Below are positions 7,589 through 17,923 of a DNA stretch of 64,000 bases, piece by piece. The notes below the pieces were generated by a model that was not told the origin of the DNA, ran no database searches, and was given only the letters and a program-made list of their open reading frames with translations. Location of the stretch: assembly GCA_016869595.1 (NCBI GenBank), contig VGDT01000004.1, positions 1 to 64,000 of the forward strand, read 5' to 3'. This DNA comes from Alphaproteobacteria bacterium. Its GTDB lineage: Bacteria; Pseudomonadota; Alphaproteobacteria; Rhizobiales; Beijerinckiaceae. Position numbers and translations under genes: made by a program. Within the stretch, counting starts at the first letter, position 1. Each line of letters starts with the position of its first letter.

Positions 7589-8599
7589 ATGCGCGTCTTC
7601 GTGACCGGCACGGCCGGCTTCATCGGCTTTCATCTGGCGAAGCGTCTGCTCGAGGCCGGGCATCTCGTCGACGGCTTCGACGGCATGACGCCCTATTACG
7701 ATCCGGGTCTCAAAGAGGCGCGTCGCGCCATTCTGCTGCGAACCAATGGCTATCGCGACACGATCGCCATGCTTGAAGATATGGACGCGCTGACGCGCGC
7801 CGCCGAACAAGCGTCGCCCGACGTCATCGTCCATCTCGCGGCGCAGGCTGGGGTGCGCTACTCGCTGCAAAACCCGCGCGCCTATGTCGACGCCAATCTC
7901 GTCGGCGCCTTCAATGTCATGGAGATCGCGCGGCTCTTAAAGCCCCGCCATTTTCTCTTCGCCTCGACGAGCTCGGTCTATGGCGCGAGTCCCACCGTGC
8001 CATTTCACGAAAGCGACCGGACCGACTTTCCGCTGACCCTTTACGCCGCGACGAAGAAAGCTGGCGAAGCGATGGCGCATTCCTATGCACATCTGTGGTC
8101 GATCCCGACGACGATGTTTCGCTTCTTCACCGTTTACGGTCCATGGGGCCGTCCGGACATGGCGCCCTTAAAATTCGTCGACGCCATCGAAAACGACCGC
8201 GCGATCGACATCTATAATCACGGCGACATGTCGCGCGACTTTACCTATGTCGCAGATCTTGTCGAGGGCGTCGTGCGCTTGATCGATTGCATTCCGCAGC
8301 GCGACTCAGGCGACGACAGCGTTTCCCCTGTCGCGCCGTTTCGCATCGTCAATATCGGCCGCGGCGAGCCCGTGAAGCTTCTCGATTTTATCGAGACGAT
8401 CGAAAGAGCTCTCGGCAAAAAGGCGAAACGCAATTATCTCGACATGCAGCCCGGAGACGTGCCGCGCACCTTCGCCAGCGCCGATCTCTTAGAGCGCCTC
8501 ACCGGCTATCGCCCGCACACCTCGCTCGAGGAAGGCGTCGCGGCGCTCGTCGAATGGTATCGGGAGTATCGCCGCGTTCATGGCGCGCTCGAACTTTGA
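7589..8599 (+). CDS. NAD-dependent epimerase, UDP-glucuronate 4-epimerase type
   Basis: A 336-residue extended short-chain dehydrogenase. The NAD-binding [15 protein letters not shown] is at residues 7-21 and the active-site YAATKKAGE around residue 152. The segments [32 protein letters not shown] and [13 protein letters not shown] are characteristic of UDP-glucuronate/UDP-glucose-type 4-epimerases used for capsule or lipopolysaccharide sugars. It is a single gene with no glycosyltransferases next to it. It converges with lysA. Confidence 0.88.
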   Translation: MRVFVTGTAGFIGFHLAKRLLEAGHLVDGFDGMTPYYDPGLKEARRAILLRTNGYRDTIAMLEDMDALTRAAEQASPDVIVHLAAQAGVRYSLQNPRAYVDANLVGAFNVMEIARLLKPRHFLFASTSSVYGASPTVPFHESDRTDFPLTLYAATKKAGEAMAHSYAHLWSIPTTMFRFFTVYGPWGRPDMAPLKFVDAIENDRAIDIYNHGDMSRDFTYVADLVEGVVRLIDCIPQRDSGDDSVSPVAPFRIVNIGRGEPVKLLDFIETIERALGKKAKRNYLDMQPGDVPRTFASADLLERLTGYRPHTSLEEGVAALVEWYREYRRVHGALEL

Positions 8600-8643
8600 G
8601 CTGCGCGATCACCCTTCCCTTAGGGAGGAGGTCATGCGCCGGT

Positions 8644-9912
8644 TCACGCCAGCCAATCGGGAACGCTGTCGAGCGCGATGATCTCCTCGACGCTTTGGCG
8701 CTTGCGAATGACGGCGTAGCGCGCGCCATCGACCAAGACTTCGGGCACAAGCGGCCTTGTGTTGTAGGCGCCAGACTGCACGGCGCCATAGGCGCCGGCC
8801 GTCAACACGCAGAGCAATTCGCCGGCGCGCGGCTCGATCATTTCGCGTCCATGCGCAAAATAGTCGCCCGTCTCACAAACGGGACCGACAATATCGGCGA
8901 CGATCTTCGGACGATCCGAACTCTCTTCTACCGGAATGATGTCGTGCCAGGCGTCGTAGAGCGTCGGGCGGATGAGATCGTTCATGCCGGCGTCAACGAT
9001 GACGAAAGTTTTCGCGTCGCCGTGCTTGACGTAAAGCACGCGCGTGACGAGCACGCCGGCGTTGCCGACGATGAGTCGTCCCGGCTCCAGCACCAGCTTG
9101 CAGTCGAGTCCGCCAAAATGCCGGCGCACGATCTCGGCGTATTTCTCGGGATGGTATGACTGCGGATCGTCGCCCTCATGATAGGGAATCCCTAGGCCGC
9201 CGCCGAGGTCGACATGCGAAATCTTGTGGCCGTCGGCGCGCAGGTCGCATACGAGCTCGGCGAGCAGCGAAAAAGCTTCGTCGAAGGGCGCAAGATCGGT
9301 GAGCTGAGAGCCGATATGCATATCGGCGCCGGCGATCTCGATTCCTTTGAGCCTCGCGGCGAAGGCGTAGACCTCGCGCGCGCGCGACAGCGGCACGCCG
9401 AATTTGTTTTCGGCGAGGCCAGTGGAAATCTTCTTATGCGTGCGGGCGTCGACGTCCGGATTGACGCGTAGCGACACGCGCGCGGCGCGCCCAAGAGCGA
9501 CCGCCGCATGGGAAAGCGCTTCGAGCTCCGGCTCGGATTCGACATTGAAACAGAAAATGCCGGCGCGAAGCGCAGCCGTGATCTCCCCAGAAGTCTTGCC
9601 GACCCCTGAAAAAGTGATTTTTTCCGGCGCGACTCCGGCGGCCAACGCCCGCGCCAGCTCGCCGCCGGAAACCACATCCATTCCTGCGCCCTCTTGAGCG
9701 AGAAGACGCAGCACCGCTTGGTTGGAATTGGCCTTCACGGCATAGCAGACAAGCGCGTCGAGCCCGGCGAAGGCTTGAGAAAAAACCTGGTAGTGGCGCC
9801 GGATTGTCGCTGCCGAGTAACAGTAGAAGGGCGTGCCCACCTCATCGGCGAGCTTAGCCATGGCGATCTCCTCGGCGTGGAGCGCGCCATCCCGATAGGC
9901 GAAGAGATGCAT
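8644..9912 (-). CDS. lysA: Diaminopimelate decarboxylase
   Basis: A 422-residue PLP enzyme that makes L-lysine from meso-diaminopimelate. The PLP lysine is in CYAVKANSNQ (about residue 60). GGGLGIPY is the glycine-rich phosphate-binding loop, EPGRLIVGNAG follows, and VGPVCETGDYF (about residue 340) contains the substrate-binding Cys-Glu. I start at the ATG at 9910-9912, since the 37 codons upstream belong to the lptM region. It lies four bases downstream of lptM, a conserved pairing in alphaproteobacteria. Confidence 0.96.
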   Translation of the reverse strand: MHLFAYRDGALHAEEIAMAKLADEVGTPFYCYSAATIRRHYQVFSQAFAGLDALVCYAVKANSNQAVLRLLAQEGAGMDVVSGGELARALAAGVAPEKITFSGVGKTSGEITAALRAGIFCFNVESEPELEALSHAAVALGRAARVSLRVNPDVDARTHKKISTGLAENKFGVPLSRAREVYAFAARLKGIEIAGADMHIGSQLTDLAPFDEAFSLLAELVCDLRADGHKISHVDLGGGLGIPYHEGDDPQSYHPEKYAEIVRRHFGGLDCKLVLEPGRLIVGNAGVLVTRVLYVKHGDAKTFVIVDAGMNDLIRPTLYDAWHDIIPVEESSDRPKIVADIVGPVCETGDYFAHGREMIEPRAGELLCVLTAGAYGAVQSGAYNTRPLVPEVLVDGARYAVIRKRQSVEEIIALDSVPDWLA

Positions 9913-9916
9913 GAGT

Positions 9917-10234
9917 TTAGAGCAGCGGATCGAGCGGGAATGGATATTGCGCCGGCGGTCGATTGCCGATGGTGCCGGGGGGTGGCGCGCCAGCCGGCGG
10001 AGGAGGCGGCGGAGGGGCGCCATGCGCCGCCGCTTTCGCTTGCTCCGCTTCAGCCTGGGCCCGCAAGAACGCGCCGCGCGCCTGGGTCTCGGGCGGAAGC
10101 TCTAAAGGGCCGCGCCGGCCGCAAGCGCCGAGGCTTGTGGCGACGAGCGCCAGCGCAAGAACCGCTACGGAGCGGCGGGTGAGAAACGGCAATGGAGGCG
10201 TCACGCGATTCGTCCCAAGGAGAGGCCGGCGCAC
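9917..10234 (-). CDS. lptM: LptM-like lipoprotein
   Basis: A 105-residue lipoprotein. A hydrophobic signal (about residues 22-37) ends in the lipobox LGAC, followed directly by GRRGPLELPPE. The CG-x-x-GPL-x-x-P motif after the lipid-anchored Cys marks LptM (formerly YifL), which assists disulfide formation in the LPS transporter LptD. The tail is proline-rich. It sits just upstream of lysA as in related genomes. The true start may be one of the later codons, since the first 15 residues precede the expected positively charged n-region. Confidence 0.75.
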   Translation of the reverse strand: MRRPLLGTNRVTPPLPFLTRRSVAVLALALVATSLGACGRRGPLELPPETQARGAFLRAQAEAEQAKAAAHGAPPPPPPPAGAPPPGTIGNRPPAQYPFPLDPLL

Positions 10235-10358
10235 TATAACGTTGAAGGTGGAAAAGGCGAGGGCGCAGCGATCAGGCTGATCCCTTTCGGCGGCTGCTCA
10301 ACGGCGCCATAAGCTGAGCGGGAGCCCATCGCCTTAACCGTACCGTTTGGAGGTTGGC

Positions 10359-10937
10359 GTGTTCAGTTTTCCCATAGCCCGCGTTCCGGGTTTTTTTGCC
10401 GTCCTTGCCGCAGCAGCTCTCGCTCTCGCCGCAGCCAGCCTATTCATGGCGGAACCTACCGCCGCTGCGGTGCGCATCCGCATCGACCTCACGGCTCAGC
10501 GACTAGAGGCGGTGACGCCGCAGGGCGAAACGGTGACGTGGAAAATCTCCAGCGGCAGACGGGGATATGAAACGCCGACGGGGACCTATAGCGTCATGCG
10601 CATGGAGGCCGATCACTATTCCGACGAATATGATCAGGCGCCGATGCCCTACGCCATGTTCTTTTCCCCGCGCGGCCTGGCCATCCATGGAAGTTACGAG
10701 CGCGGTTTGGGCCGTCCACTCTCCCACGGTTGCGTTCGGCTCGCCGTCCCTAACGCCCGCCAGCTCTTCGAATGGGTGGAAAAACACGGGGCGACGGTCG
10801 AAATCACCGGAGGCGCCGGCGGCGGCCGCTCGATCGCCCGCGAAGAGGTCGAGCGCCCTCGCGTGGCGCGCCCCCCGCGACCTACGTATGAGGAGCCGGC
10901 GTTCCAATCCAATTGGGGAGGCTTCGCCCCCTTCTGA
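10359..10937 (+). CDS. L,D-transpeptidase (YkuD family)
   Basis: A 192-residue exported cell-wall enzyme. An N-terminal hydrophobic signal is followed by the YkuD domain with HGSYERGLG and the catalytic SHGCVRL (Cys nucleophile, about residue 128). Such enzymes form 3-3 peptidoglycan cross-links or attach proteins to the wall. I choose GTG at 10359, which has GGAGG five bases upstream; a TTG at 10347 would add four residues. The C-terminal 45 residues are low-complexity and Arg/Pro-rich. Confidence 0.88.
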   Translation: MFSFPIARVPGFFAVLAAAALALAAASLFMAEPTAAAVRIRIDLTAQRLEAVTPQGETVTWKISSGRRGYETPTGTYSVMRMEADHYSDEYDQAPMPYAMFFSPRGLAIHGSYERGLGRPLSHGCVRLAVPNARQLFEWVEKHGATVEITGGAGGGRSIAREEVERPRVARPPRPTYEEPAFQSNWGGFAPF

Positions 10938-11078
10938 CGGGCGCCCGCGTTCCCGTTGCAACTTGGCAACAGTATTCGACAGAATCGCGGCGAATGCTGC
11001 GGCGCATTTGCGGGGGTCCTTTTTAACGAGTAAAGCTCGGATTTCTGGCGCTTGCAGTGACCGAGCAGAGTAGAGACG

Positions 11079-13007
11079 TTGACGACATCCAAGACCCCCC
11101 TCCTCGACCGGATCGCCACCCCCGAAGATCTGCGCAAGCTGCGCCCCAATGAGCTCAAGCAGGTCGCCGAGGAGTTGCGCCACGAGACGATCGACGCGGT
11201 CTCGGTCACCGGCGGCCATCTTGGAGCGGGCCTCGGCGTCGTCGAACTGACCGTCGCTCTGCACTATGTTTTCGACACGCCGCGCGACAAGGTCATCTGG
11301 GACGTCGGTCACCAGACCTATCCGCACAAGATCCTCACCGGCAGGCGCGACCGCATCCGCACGCTGCGCATGGGCGGAGGCCTTTCGGGTTTCACCAAGC
11401 GGGCCGAAAGCGAATATGACGCCTTCGGCGCCGGCCATTCATCTACCTCGATTTCGGCCGGGCTCGGCATGGCCGTAGCGCGCGATCTCGCCGGCGGCGA
11501 CAATCATGTCGTGGCGGTGATCGGCGACAGCTCGATGTCGGCCGGCATGGCCTATGAGGCCTTGAACAACGCCGGCGCGCTGCATTCTCGCCTCATCGTC
11601 ATCTTGAACGACAACGACATGTCGATCGCCCCGCCCACGGGCGCCATGTCCGCCTATCTCGCCCGCCTCGTTTCCAGCGGGGCCTATCGCTCCATCCGAG
11701 AGGCGGCGAAACAGCTCGCCAGCCATCTGCCGCGCTTCATCTACGACAAGGCCCGCAAGGCCGAGGAGTTCTCGCGCAGCTTCATCACCGGCGGCACGAT
11801 GTTCGAGGAACTCGGCTTCTATTACGTCGGACCGATCGACGGCCACAATCTCGACCATCTGCTGCCCGTCCTCAAGAATGTGCACGACAAGGACGACGGC
11901 CCGGTCCTCGTTCACGTCGTCACCCAGAAGGGCAAGGGCTTCGGACCGGCCGAGGAGTCGGCCGACAAGTGCCACGCCGTCAACAAATTCGACGTCGCGA
12001 CCGGCATCCAAATCAAGCCAAAGGCCAACGCGCCGACCTATACGAATGTTTTCGCCAAGGCGCTCATCGCCGAAGCCGAGCATGACGATAAGATCGTCGC
12101 GATCACGGCGGCGATGCCGTCGGGCACGGGCCTCGACATCTTTGGCAAGGCCTTCCCCCACCGCACCTTTGACGTGGCGATCGCCGAGCAGCACGCCGTC
12201 ACCTTTGCGGCCGGTCTCGCCTGCGAAGGCTACAAGCCGTTCTGTGCGCTTTACTCGACCTTCTTGCAGCGCGGCTACGATCAGGTCGTTCACGATGTGG
12301 CGGTCCAGAATCTTCCGGTGCGCTTCGCCATGGACCGCGCCGGCCTCGTCGGGGCCGACGGGCCGACCCATGCCGGCGCCTTCGATCTCGCCTATCTCGG
12401 CTGTCTGCCGGACTTCCTTCTCATGGCGCCTTCCGACGAGGGCGAGTTGATGCATATGGTGGCGACGGCGGCGGCCTATGACGATGGCCCGATCGGTTTC
12501 CGCTATCCGCGCGGCGAAGGCGTCGGCGTCGAATTGCCTGAGCGCGGCGAAATTCTCGAGATCGGCAAGGGCCGCATTCTGCGCGAGGGTTCGAAAGTCG
12601 CGATCCTGTCGCTCGGCACGCGCCTCGCCGACTCGATGAAGGCGGCGGCGGAGCTAGAAAATTACGGGGTCTCGACGACGGTCGCCGACGCTCGCTTCGC
12701 CAAGCCTGTCGACCGCGACTTGCTGCGCCGGCTCGCCGCCAATCACGAGGCGCTTATCGCGATCGAGGAAGGCTCGATCGGCGGCTTTGGCGCGCAGGTC
12801 TTCCAGGCGCTGTCAGACGACGGGCTGCTGGATGGCGCGCGCGGCGCGTTCAAGTTCCGCAGCATGACCCTGCCCGACGCCTATATCGACCACGACAAGC
12901 ACGAGCTGATGGTCGCCAAGGCGATGCTCGACAGCAAAGCGATCGTCGCCAAGGTCCTCGAGCTCTTGGGCGATGAAAGAAGCGCCGCGCGAGTGATGAT
13001 CGCCTAA
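11079..13007 (+). CDS. dxs: 1-deoxy-D-xylulose-5-phosphate synthase
   Basis: A 642-residue thiamine diphosphate enzyme that condenses pyruvate and glyceraldehyde 3-phosphate in the first step of the MEP isoprenoid pathway. Visible motifs are [34 protein letters not shown], the ThDP signature [18 protein letters not shown] ending DNDMSI, and the transketolase-like [15 protein letters not shown]. Length is typical. The start appears to be TTG at 11079, as no in-frame ATG or GTG lies at the expected N-terminus. It stands alone, with no ispA or xseB beside it in view. Confidence 0.96.
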   Translation: MTTSKTPLLDRIATPEDLRKLRPNELKQVAEELRHETIDAVSVTGGHLGAGLGVVELTVALHYVFDTPRDKVIWDVGHQTYPHKILTGRRDRIRTLRMGGGLSGFTKRAESEYDAFGAGHSSTSISAGLGMAVARDLAGGDNHVVAVIGDSSMSAGMAYEALNNAGALHSRLIVILNDNDMSIAPPTGAMSAYLARLVSSGAYRSIREAAKQLASHLPRFIYDKARKAEEFSRSFITGGTMFEELGFYYVGPIDGHNLDHLLPVLKNVHDKDDGPVLVHVVTQKGKGFGPAEESADKCHAVNKFDVATGIQIKPKANAPTYTNVFAKALIAEAEHDDKIVAITAAMPSGTGLDIFGKAFPHRTFDVAIAEQHAVTFAAGLACEGYKPFCALYSTFLQRGYDQVVHDVAVQNLPVRFAMDRAGLVGADGPTHAGAFDLAYLGCLPDFLLMAPSDEGELMHMVATAAAYDDGPIGFRYPRGEGVGVELPERGEILEIGKGRILREGSKVAILSLGTRLADSMKAAAELENYGVSTTVADARFAKPVDRDLLRRLAANHEALIAIEEGSIGGFGAQVFQALSDDGLLDGARGAFKFRSMTLPDAYIDHDKHELMVAKAMLDSKAIVAKVLELLGDERSAARVMIA

Positions 13008-13081
13008 GGAGCGGCGCGCGACGCAGAAATTGCTTGAGCAATATTTTTCCAGTTCGTGCAACCTTCGGCCAGCGCGCGCCA

Positions 13082-13332
13082 ACCCTCTCCCATGGGGAGA
13101 GGGTGGTCGCCGGAGGCGACCGGGTGAGGGGTTGATCGCTGACTCCTTGGGGCTGACCGAGCGGCTGCGCGGGCGCATATTTTCCCGACACGGATAAAAT
13201 CGCGAGAGTCTAACCCCTCACCCGACCCGGCTTCGCCGGGCCACCCTCTCCCGACTGAAGTCGGCTGTTGCCGACTTCAGCATCATTTTCTTCCGCAAGT
13301 CGAGCGGGCTCGGACTTGCGTGGGAGAGGGTT
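13082..13332. repeat. Paired REP-like element with an embedded cloverleaf
   Basis: The left arm (13082-13132) reads AACCCTCTCC then palindromic GGGGAGAGGG, GGTCGCCGGAGGCGACC and GGGTGAGGGGTT. The right arm (from 13212) is its reverse complement up to CCACCCTCTCCC. There the expected 4-base loop is replaced by the cloverleaf insert at 13253-13321 before GGGAGAGGGTT closes the palindrome. The intergenic region 13008-13355 holds nothing else. Confidence 0.75.
13243..13331. repeat. Nested cloverleaf repeat, copy 2
   Basis: The outer 10-bp perfect stem is ACCCTCTCCC (13243-13252) with GGGAGAGGGT (13322-13331). The first inner hairpin has an 11-bp perfect stem, CTGAAGTCGGC-TGTT-GCCGACTTCAG (13255-13280). 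The second inner hairpin spans 13294-13320, with CGCAAGTC and GACTTGCG arms and one bulge. The loop TGTT, the AAGTCGGC/GCCGACTT stem and the following GCAT are shared exactly with copy 1 at 2230-2308. Confidence 0.75.
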
Positions 13333-13355
13333 GGGGCCCGGGATTTTGATTGAGC

Positions 13356-13805
13356 ATGCCGATGATTTTCTGCGTCTCCGCCTTCGACGTCCCTGCCGCG
13401 CCTGGCGCCTACGCGCTTTGGCTGCGCCTTGAGGCGCCGTTCGAGGTGACAGCGGGGAAGCGCAAGGGCATCCTCCTCGCCGGCGATTATCTCTATTGCG
13501 GTTCGGCGCGAGGGCCCGGCGGATTGCGGGCGCGGCTGGCGCGACACATGCGGCCGCAAAAGCGGGCGCACTGGCATATCGACCAGCTCACAGCTGTTGC
13601 GAGCGTGCTCGGCGCCTTCGTCCACGAAGACGGCGACGAATGCGCCCTTAACGCCGCTCTCGGCGATTTGCCGATACCCGTCGCCGGCTTCGGCAGTTCG
13701 GACTGCCGCCGCTGCGCCGCGCATTTGCGACTCTGGCCAAGGGGCGCGCCCCTTCCCTCCCGGTGGGAAAATGCTAGGAAGGCGGCCGAATCCCGCCTCC
13801 CTTAA
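13356..13805 (+). CDS. DUF123 (GIY-YIG-like) domain protein
   Basis: A 149-residue protein of the DUF123 family, related to the C-terminal domain fused to some endonuclease III proteins and distantly to GIY-YIG nucleases. PGAYALWLRLE stands where the GIY motif would be, then GDYLYCGSARGPGGLRARLARH resembles the YIG segment, and KRAHWHIDQLT and a SSDC...C pair follow. The role is unknown; nucleic-acid processing is inferred from the fold. The start is ATG 13356, with a TTG six bases upstream possible. It precedes hisS by 27 bases on the same strand. Confidence 0.72.
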   Translation: MPMIFCVSAFDVPAAPGAYALWLRLEAPFEVTAGKRKGILLAGDYLYCGSARGPGGLRARLARHMRPQKRAHWHIDQLTAVASVLGAFVHEDGDECALNAALGDLPIPVAGFGSSDCRRCAAHLRLWPRGAPLPSRWENARKAAESRLP

Positions 13806-13832
13806 AGGGGAAGGCCAATACCGCAGTGGTTT

Positions 13833-15326
13833 ATGTCCAAAGACGAAATCAAAACCAAAGTTGAAGCGCGCACGCCGCGCGGGCTCGCCGACTGCGAGGC
13901 CGGCGAACTCGCCGCCACATCCCGCATGCTCGACGTCATCCGCGAGGTATACGGGCTCTACGGCTTCGAAGCTTTGGAAACGCCAGCGATCGAATATACC
14001 GACGCGCTCGGAAAATTCTTGCCCGATCAGGATCGCCCCAACGAAGGTGTCTTCTCCTTTCAGGACGACGACGAGCAATGGCTGTCGCTGCGCTATGATC
14101 TGACCGCGCCGCTGGCGCGTTTCGTCGCGCAGAATTTCGATCGGCTGCCCAAGCCCTATCGCTCCTATCGCGTCGGCCAGGTCTATCGCAACGAAAAGCC
14201 GGGGCCCGGACGCTTTCGGCAATTCATGCAGTTCGACGCCGATACGGTCGGCTCCGCCTCGCCTGCCGCCGACGCCGAAATCTGCATGATGGCGGCTGAC
14301 GCCATGGAGCGGCTCGGGATCGCGCGCGGCGACTACGTCGTCAAGATCAACAGCCGCAAGGTGCTCGACGGCGTGATGCAGTCGATCGGACTTTCCGGCG
14401 AGGAGAACGCGCCGCGCCGCCTCGTCGTTTTGCGCGCGATCGACAAGCTCGACCGGCTTGGCCCCGACGGCGTCCGGCAATTGCTGGGCGAGGGCCGAAA
14501 GGATGAAAGCGGGGATTTCACCAAAGGCGCGGGGCTCGATCTGCCCGCGATCGACACGATCCTGTCCTTCAGCCTCGGCGGACAATATCGGGACGGCGCT
14601 CCTGCCTTTGATCTCTTCGGCCTGCTTGGCAAAAGCGAGATCGGCGCCCAAGGCGCCGAGGAGCTTCTGGAAATCGAGGATCTCGCCCGCGACGCCGGCT
14701 TCGGTCCGGACCGCATCCGCATCGACCCTTCCGTCGTGCGCGGCCTTGAGTATTACACGGGGCCCGTTTTCGAGGCGGATCTCACCTTCGAGACCCGCGA
14801 CGAGAAAGGAAATCCCGTGCGCTTCGGCTCCGTCGGGGGCGGCGGCCGTTACGACGGGCTCGTCGGGCGGTTCAGGCCGGAAAATACGCCGGCGACCGGC
14901 TTCTCGATCGGCGTCTCAAGGCTCTTTGTGGCGCTAAAGCTCATTGGGAGCCCGATCGTCTCTGCGCGTCCGCATGTCGGCCCGGTGGTCGTTCTCGTCC
15001 TCGACCGCGAGAGGCTTGCCGATTATCAGCGCATGGCGGCGCAGTTGCGCAACGCCGGAATCGCCGCCGAGATCTATCTCGGCGCGGCAGGCATGAAAGC
15101 GCAGATGAAATACGCCGACCGGCGCAACAGCCCGCTCGCCATCATCCAGGGCTCGGATGAAAAGGCGCGAGGCGAGGTCACCATCAAGGATCTCGTGGCC
15201 GGCGCGAAGGCCGCCGCGAATATCGCCACCAACGAAGAATGGAAGGCGCTTCGCCCCGCCCAATTCGCCGTTCCCGAAGCGGAACTCGTCGAGCAGGTCC
15301 AAAAGACGCTCAAAGAACAAATTTAG
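13833..15326 (+). CDS. hisS: Histidyl-tRNA synthetase
   Basis: A 497-residue class II synthetase. Motif 2 is [20 protein letters not shown] (about residues 108-127), and [10 protein letters not shown] follows. The histidine-binding motifs are [15 protein letters not shown] (about 305-320) and [16 protein letters not shown]. The C-terminal anticodon-binding domain starts near residue 385 ([10 protein letters not shown]). The protein is longer than the E. coli enzyme, as usual in alphaproteobacteria. It follows a DUF123 gene after 27 bases. Confidence 0.96.
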   Translation: MSKDEIKTKVEARTPRGLADCEAGELAATSRMLDVIREVYGLYGFEALETPAIEYTDALGKFLPDQDRPNEGVFSFQDDDEQWLSLRYDLTAPLARFVAQNFDRLPKPYRSYRVGQVYRNEKPGPGRFRQFMQFDADTVGSASPAADAEICMMAADAMERLGIARGDYVVKINSRKVLDGVMQSIGLSGEENAPRRLVVLRAIDKLDRLGPDGVRQLLGEGRKDESGDFTKGAGLDLPAIDTILSFSLGGQYRDGAPAFDLFGLLGKSEIGAQGAEELLEIEDLARDAGFGPDRIRIDPSVVRGLEYYTGPVFEADLTFETRDEKGNPVRFGSVGGGGRYDGLVGRFRPENTPATGFSIGVSRLFVALKLIGSPIVSARPHVGPVVVLVLDRERLADYQRMAAQLRNAGIAAEIYLGAAGMKAQMKYADRRNSPLAIIQGSDEKARGEVTIKDLVAGAKAAANIATNEEWKALRPAQFAVPEAELVEQVQKTLKEQI

Positions 15327-15401
15327 CCTGCGGCGAAGCTCGTCATTGCCACGCGCGCGGGCGCGTATAGTTTTCGCGAAGCGATAGAGGAGCAAACCCC
15401 T

Positions 15402-16220
15402 ATGAATGGCGACACGCCCAGATCAATCGTTCATCCGACCGATCTCTCCTTTGCGAGCCTGGACGCGTTCGCTCATGCGCTGCGGATCGCCGTGGACTGC
15501 AAGAGCATGTTCCACATTCTGCACATTGAGGCTCCCGAGTCGGAGGAAGACGATTGGGACCGTTTCCCGCAAGTGCGCGAAATGCTGGCGCGCTGGAAAA
15601 TGATCTCGCCGACCGCAACGCGCGCTGAGGCGGCCGAACAGCTCGGCGTCAAATTCGTCAAAGCGTCGGTTGAATCGGAATCCCCCGTCGCTGGAGTCTC
15701 CGCCTATGTCGAGCGGCACCTGTGCGATCTTCTCGTGATGATGACGCGGCCGCGCAGCGCTTTGGAGCGCCTCTTCGAGGGCTCAATCGCGGAGGAGACG
15801 GCGCGTGAGACTCATGTGCCGGCGCTCTTCCTTCGCGAGGACCAGAAGGGTTTCGTCGATCGCGAGACGGGCGCCGTCTCTCTCAACACGGTGCTGATGC
15901 CGGTCGAGCCAACGATCTCGCCGCTCGACGCCTTTCGCCACGCGGCCGACATTGCCCATTGTCTCAATCCGGCCGCCGACGTCATGATGCTGCATGTCGG
16001 CGACGACCTGCCGATTTTCGAAGGGCTGCTCCCGCACATCGAGCTGCGCCGAGGACCGGTCGTCGAGACCATTCTTTCCTACGCTCGCGAGATCAAGGCG
16101 GACCTGATCGCCATGCCGACGCGTAGCCGAAAGGGCCTGCTGGAGGCGCTCCGCGGCTCGACGACAGAGCGCGTATTGCATGAGGCGCCCTGTCCGCTGC
16201 TCGCTTCGCCGGTGAAATAA
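15402..16220 (+). CDS. Tandem universal stress protein
   Basis: A 272-residue protein with two UspA-like halves. The first starts SIVHPTDLSFASLDAFAHAL (about residues 8-27) and includes DLLVMMTRPRSALERLFEGS. The second starts VLMPVEPTISPLDAFRHAAD (about 165-184) and ends IAMPTRSRKGLLEALRGSTTERVL, resembling the ATP-binding G-x2-G-x9-G(S/T) region but with the glycines poorly kept. It is a cytoplasmic stress-response protein. It stands as a single gene ahead of a palindromic repeat. Confidence 0.85.
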   Translation: MNGDTPRSIVHPTDLSFASLDAFAHALRIAVDCKSMFHILHIEAPESEEDDWDRFPQVREMLARWKMISPTATRAEAAEQLGVKFVKASVESESPVAGVSAYVERHLCDLLVMMTRPRSALERLFEGSIAEETARETHVPALFLREDQKGFVDRETGAVSLNTVLMPVEPTISPLDAFRHAADIAHCLNPAADVMMLHVGDDLPIFEGLLPHIELRRGPVVETILSYAREIKADLIAMPTRSRKGLLEALRGSTTERVLHEAPCPLLASPVK

Positions 16221-16246
16221 TTCGAGTGTCCGCGCCGCCGCCGCTT

Positions 16247-16353
16247 GTCATTCCCGACAGGCCGAAGGCCTGACCGGGAATCCAGAGTCGTAAGCCGAAT
16301 CTTTACGTTTTGATGGATTCCCGATCGCGCGCTTTGCGCGCGTCGGGAATGAC
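16247..16353. repeat. Paired REP-like element (GTCATTCCCGAC type)
   Basis: The left arm TGTCATTCCCGACAGGCC... with GGGAATCC and the right arm GGATTCCCGATCGCGCGC...GTCGGGAATGACA face each other as inverted copies, each containing its own small hairpin. It lies between the convergent uspA-type and META-domain genes and may also act as a transcription barrier. The same family recurs at 53142-53253. Confidence 0.75.
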
Positions 16354-16374
16354 ATCCGCAGTTTCGCTGGGGCG

Positions 16375-16863
16375 CTACAACGATCGCTGGAAATGCAGCA
16401 CGCCGCCCTGCGCGCCCTTCAGGATCAGGTCGTCGCCCTTGGTGTCCCAATAGGGGCCCGAGAGCAGCACCGCCCAATAATCGCGTTCGATGGCCGCGAG
16501 CGCGCCTTCGCATTTGCGCTCATTGGTGGCTGGCATGGCGCGCGGCCCAAGGCGGTTCGGGCCGATGACGAAAACGCCCGACCAGTTCTTGCAGCCTGAA
16601 AAGCCGTTGGCGCGGCCTGTCGAGTCGATCGAGATCCACATCTCCACCGGCGGCGCTTTGCCATTGATTTCCTTGAGCACGAAATTCTGATTGTGCGGAA
16701 ACGGCTGATAGCGCGGAAGGCCGCCGGTCTCCTTGTTTTCGTCTTCCGGCTGCTTCTGCTCCGCCCCTTCAGGCGACTTTGCGCGGCTCTTGGCGTCGGC
16801 AGGCGCGGCGGCGAGCGCAACGGCGCAGAGCGAGGCGGCTAAGGCGAGCAAAATCCTGTTCAT
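16375..16863 (-). CDS. Exported META (HslJ-like) domain protein
   Basis: A 162-residue protein with a signal peptide (MNRILLALAASLCAVALAAAP). A charged linker (KSRAKSPEGAEQKQPEDENK) precedes a META domain with SGCKNWSG and the late GDDLILK strand. META proteins such as HslJ are periplasmic and linked to stress and novobiocin resistance. I start at the ATG at 16861-16863, where the signal begins; GGAGG lies 12 bases upstream, so TTG or ATG codons a few positions earlier are also possible. Confidence 0.72.
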   Translation of the reverse strand: MNRILLALAASLCAVALAAAPADAKSRAKSPEGAEQKQPEDENKETGGLPRYQPFPHNQNFVLKEINGKAPPVEMWISIDSTGRANGFSGCKNWSGVFVIGPNRLGPRAMPATNERKCEGALAAIERDYWAVLLSGPYWDTKGDDLILKGAQGGVLHFQRSL

Positions 16864-16927
16864 CGCGTCAATCATCCTCCAGTAAGGCGGGCCAATCGCC
16901 GGGCCCCTCCGACCGCGGCGCAACGCC

Positions 16928-17923
16928 TTATAGCATGCTCGGCAAAACGCGGTCAGGCGGGCGGTGGCCATCCATGAAGGTCTTGATGTTGATGATGACC
17001 TTCTCGCCCATGTCGACGCGGCCCTCGATGGTCGCAGAGCCCATGTGCGGCAACAGCGTCACCTTCCCGGCCTTCGCGAGCTTCAACAATTTGGGAGATA
17101 CAGCGGGTTCATGCTCGAAGACGTCGAGGCCGGCGCCGGCCATCTCATCGGCTTCGAGCATGCGCACCAGCGCGTTCTCGTCGACGATTTCGCCGCGGGC
17201 GGTATTGACCAGGATCGCGTGGGGACGCAGATGCGACAGTCTGCGAGCCGAGAGAAGATGGTAGGTCGCGGGCGTATGCGGGCAATGAATCGACACGATG
17301 TCGACTCGCGCCAGCATCTGGTCGAGCGACTCCCAATAGGTCGCCTCCAATTGCTCTTCGACGTCGGCCGCCACGCGCCGGCGGTTGTGGTAATGGATCG
17401 AAAGACCGAAGCTCTTCGCGCGCCGCGCCAAGGCCTGTCCGATCCGGCCCATGCCGACGATGCCGAGCCTCTTGCCGGTGATTCGATGGCCGAGCATCCA
17501 GGTCGGCGACCAGCCCGGCCAGGAGCCGTCGGGAATCGCGCTCGCGCCTTCGACGAGCCGGCGCGAGACCGAAAGAATCAGCGCCATGGTCATGTCGGCC
17601 GTATCTTCGGTCAGAACGCCGGGCGTGTTGGTGACCGTGATGGAGCGATCAAGCGCCGAGGCGACGTCGATATTGTCGACGCCATTGCCGAAATTGGCGA
17701 TCAGCTTCATCTGCTCGCCTGCCTGGGCGATGAGGTGCGAATCGATACGGTCGGTGATGGTGGGCACCAGCACGTCGGCCGTGCGCATGGCTTCGACAAG
17801 TTCGTCATGAGTGAGCGGCCTATCGCTCTCATTGAGGCGCGTGTCGAACAACTCGCACATGCGGGTCTCGATCACCTCGGGCAGCCGGCGCGACACGACA
17901 ACGAGCGGCTTCTTTTTCGGCAT
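16928..17923 (-). CDS. D-2-hydroxyacid dehydrogenase (glyoxylate/hydroxypyruvate reductase type)
   Basis: A 331-residue NAD(P)-dependent enzyme. The catalytic residues of the family are visible: Arg in NTARGEIVDE (about residue 235), Glu in DVFEHEP (about 267), His in LLPHMGSAT (about 288). The Rossmann motif GIVGMGRIGQALARRA is around 153-168. Sequence features NFGNGVDNIDV and NTPGVLTEDTADMTMAL fit the glyoxylate reductase/D-glycerate dehydrogenase branch, which reduces glyoxylate or hydroxypyruvate. In a serine-cycle methylotroph this would be a carbon-assimilation step, but no other serine-cycle gene is in view. Confidence 0.85.
   Translation of the reverse strand: MPKKKPLVVVSRRLPEVIETRMCELFDTRLNESDRPLTHDELVEAMRTADVLVPTITDRIDSHLIAQAGEQMKLIANFGNGVDNIDVASALDRSITVTNTPGVLTEDTADMTMALILSVSRRLVEGASAIPDGSWPGWSPTWMLGHRITGKRLGIVGMGRIGQALARRAKSFGLSIHYHNRRRVAADVEEQLEATYWESLDQMLARVDIVSIHCPHTPATYHLLSARRLSHLRPHAILVNTARGEIVDENALVRMLEADEMAGAGLDVFEHEPAVSPKLLKLAKAGKVTLLPHMGSATIEGRVDMGEKVIINIKTFMDGHRPPDRVLPSML

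Noticed and set aside
13218-14651. 477-codon minus-strand open frame
   Set aside because: Antisense to hisS and the DUF123 gene; it includes translated repeat sequence and no motif.
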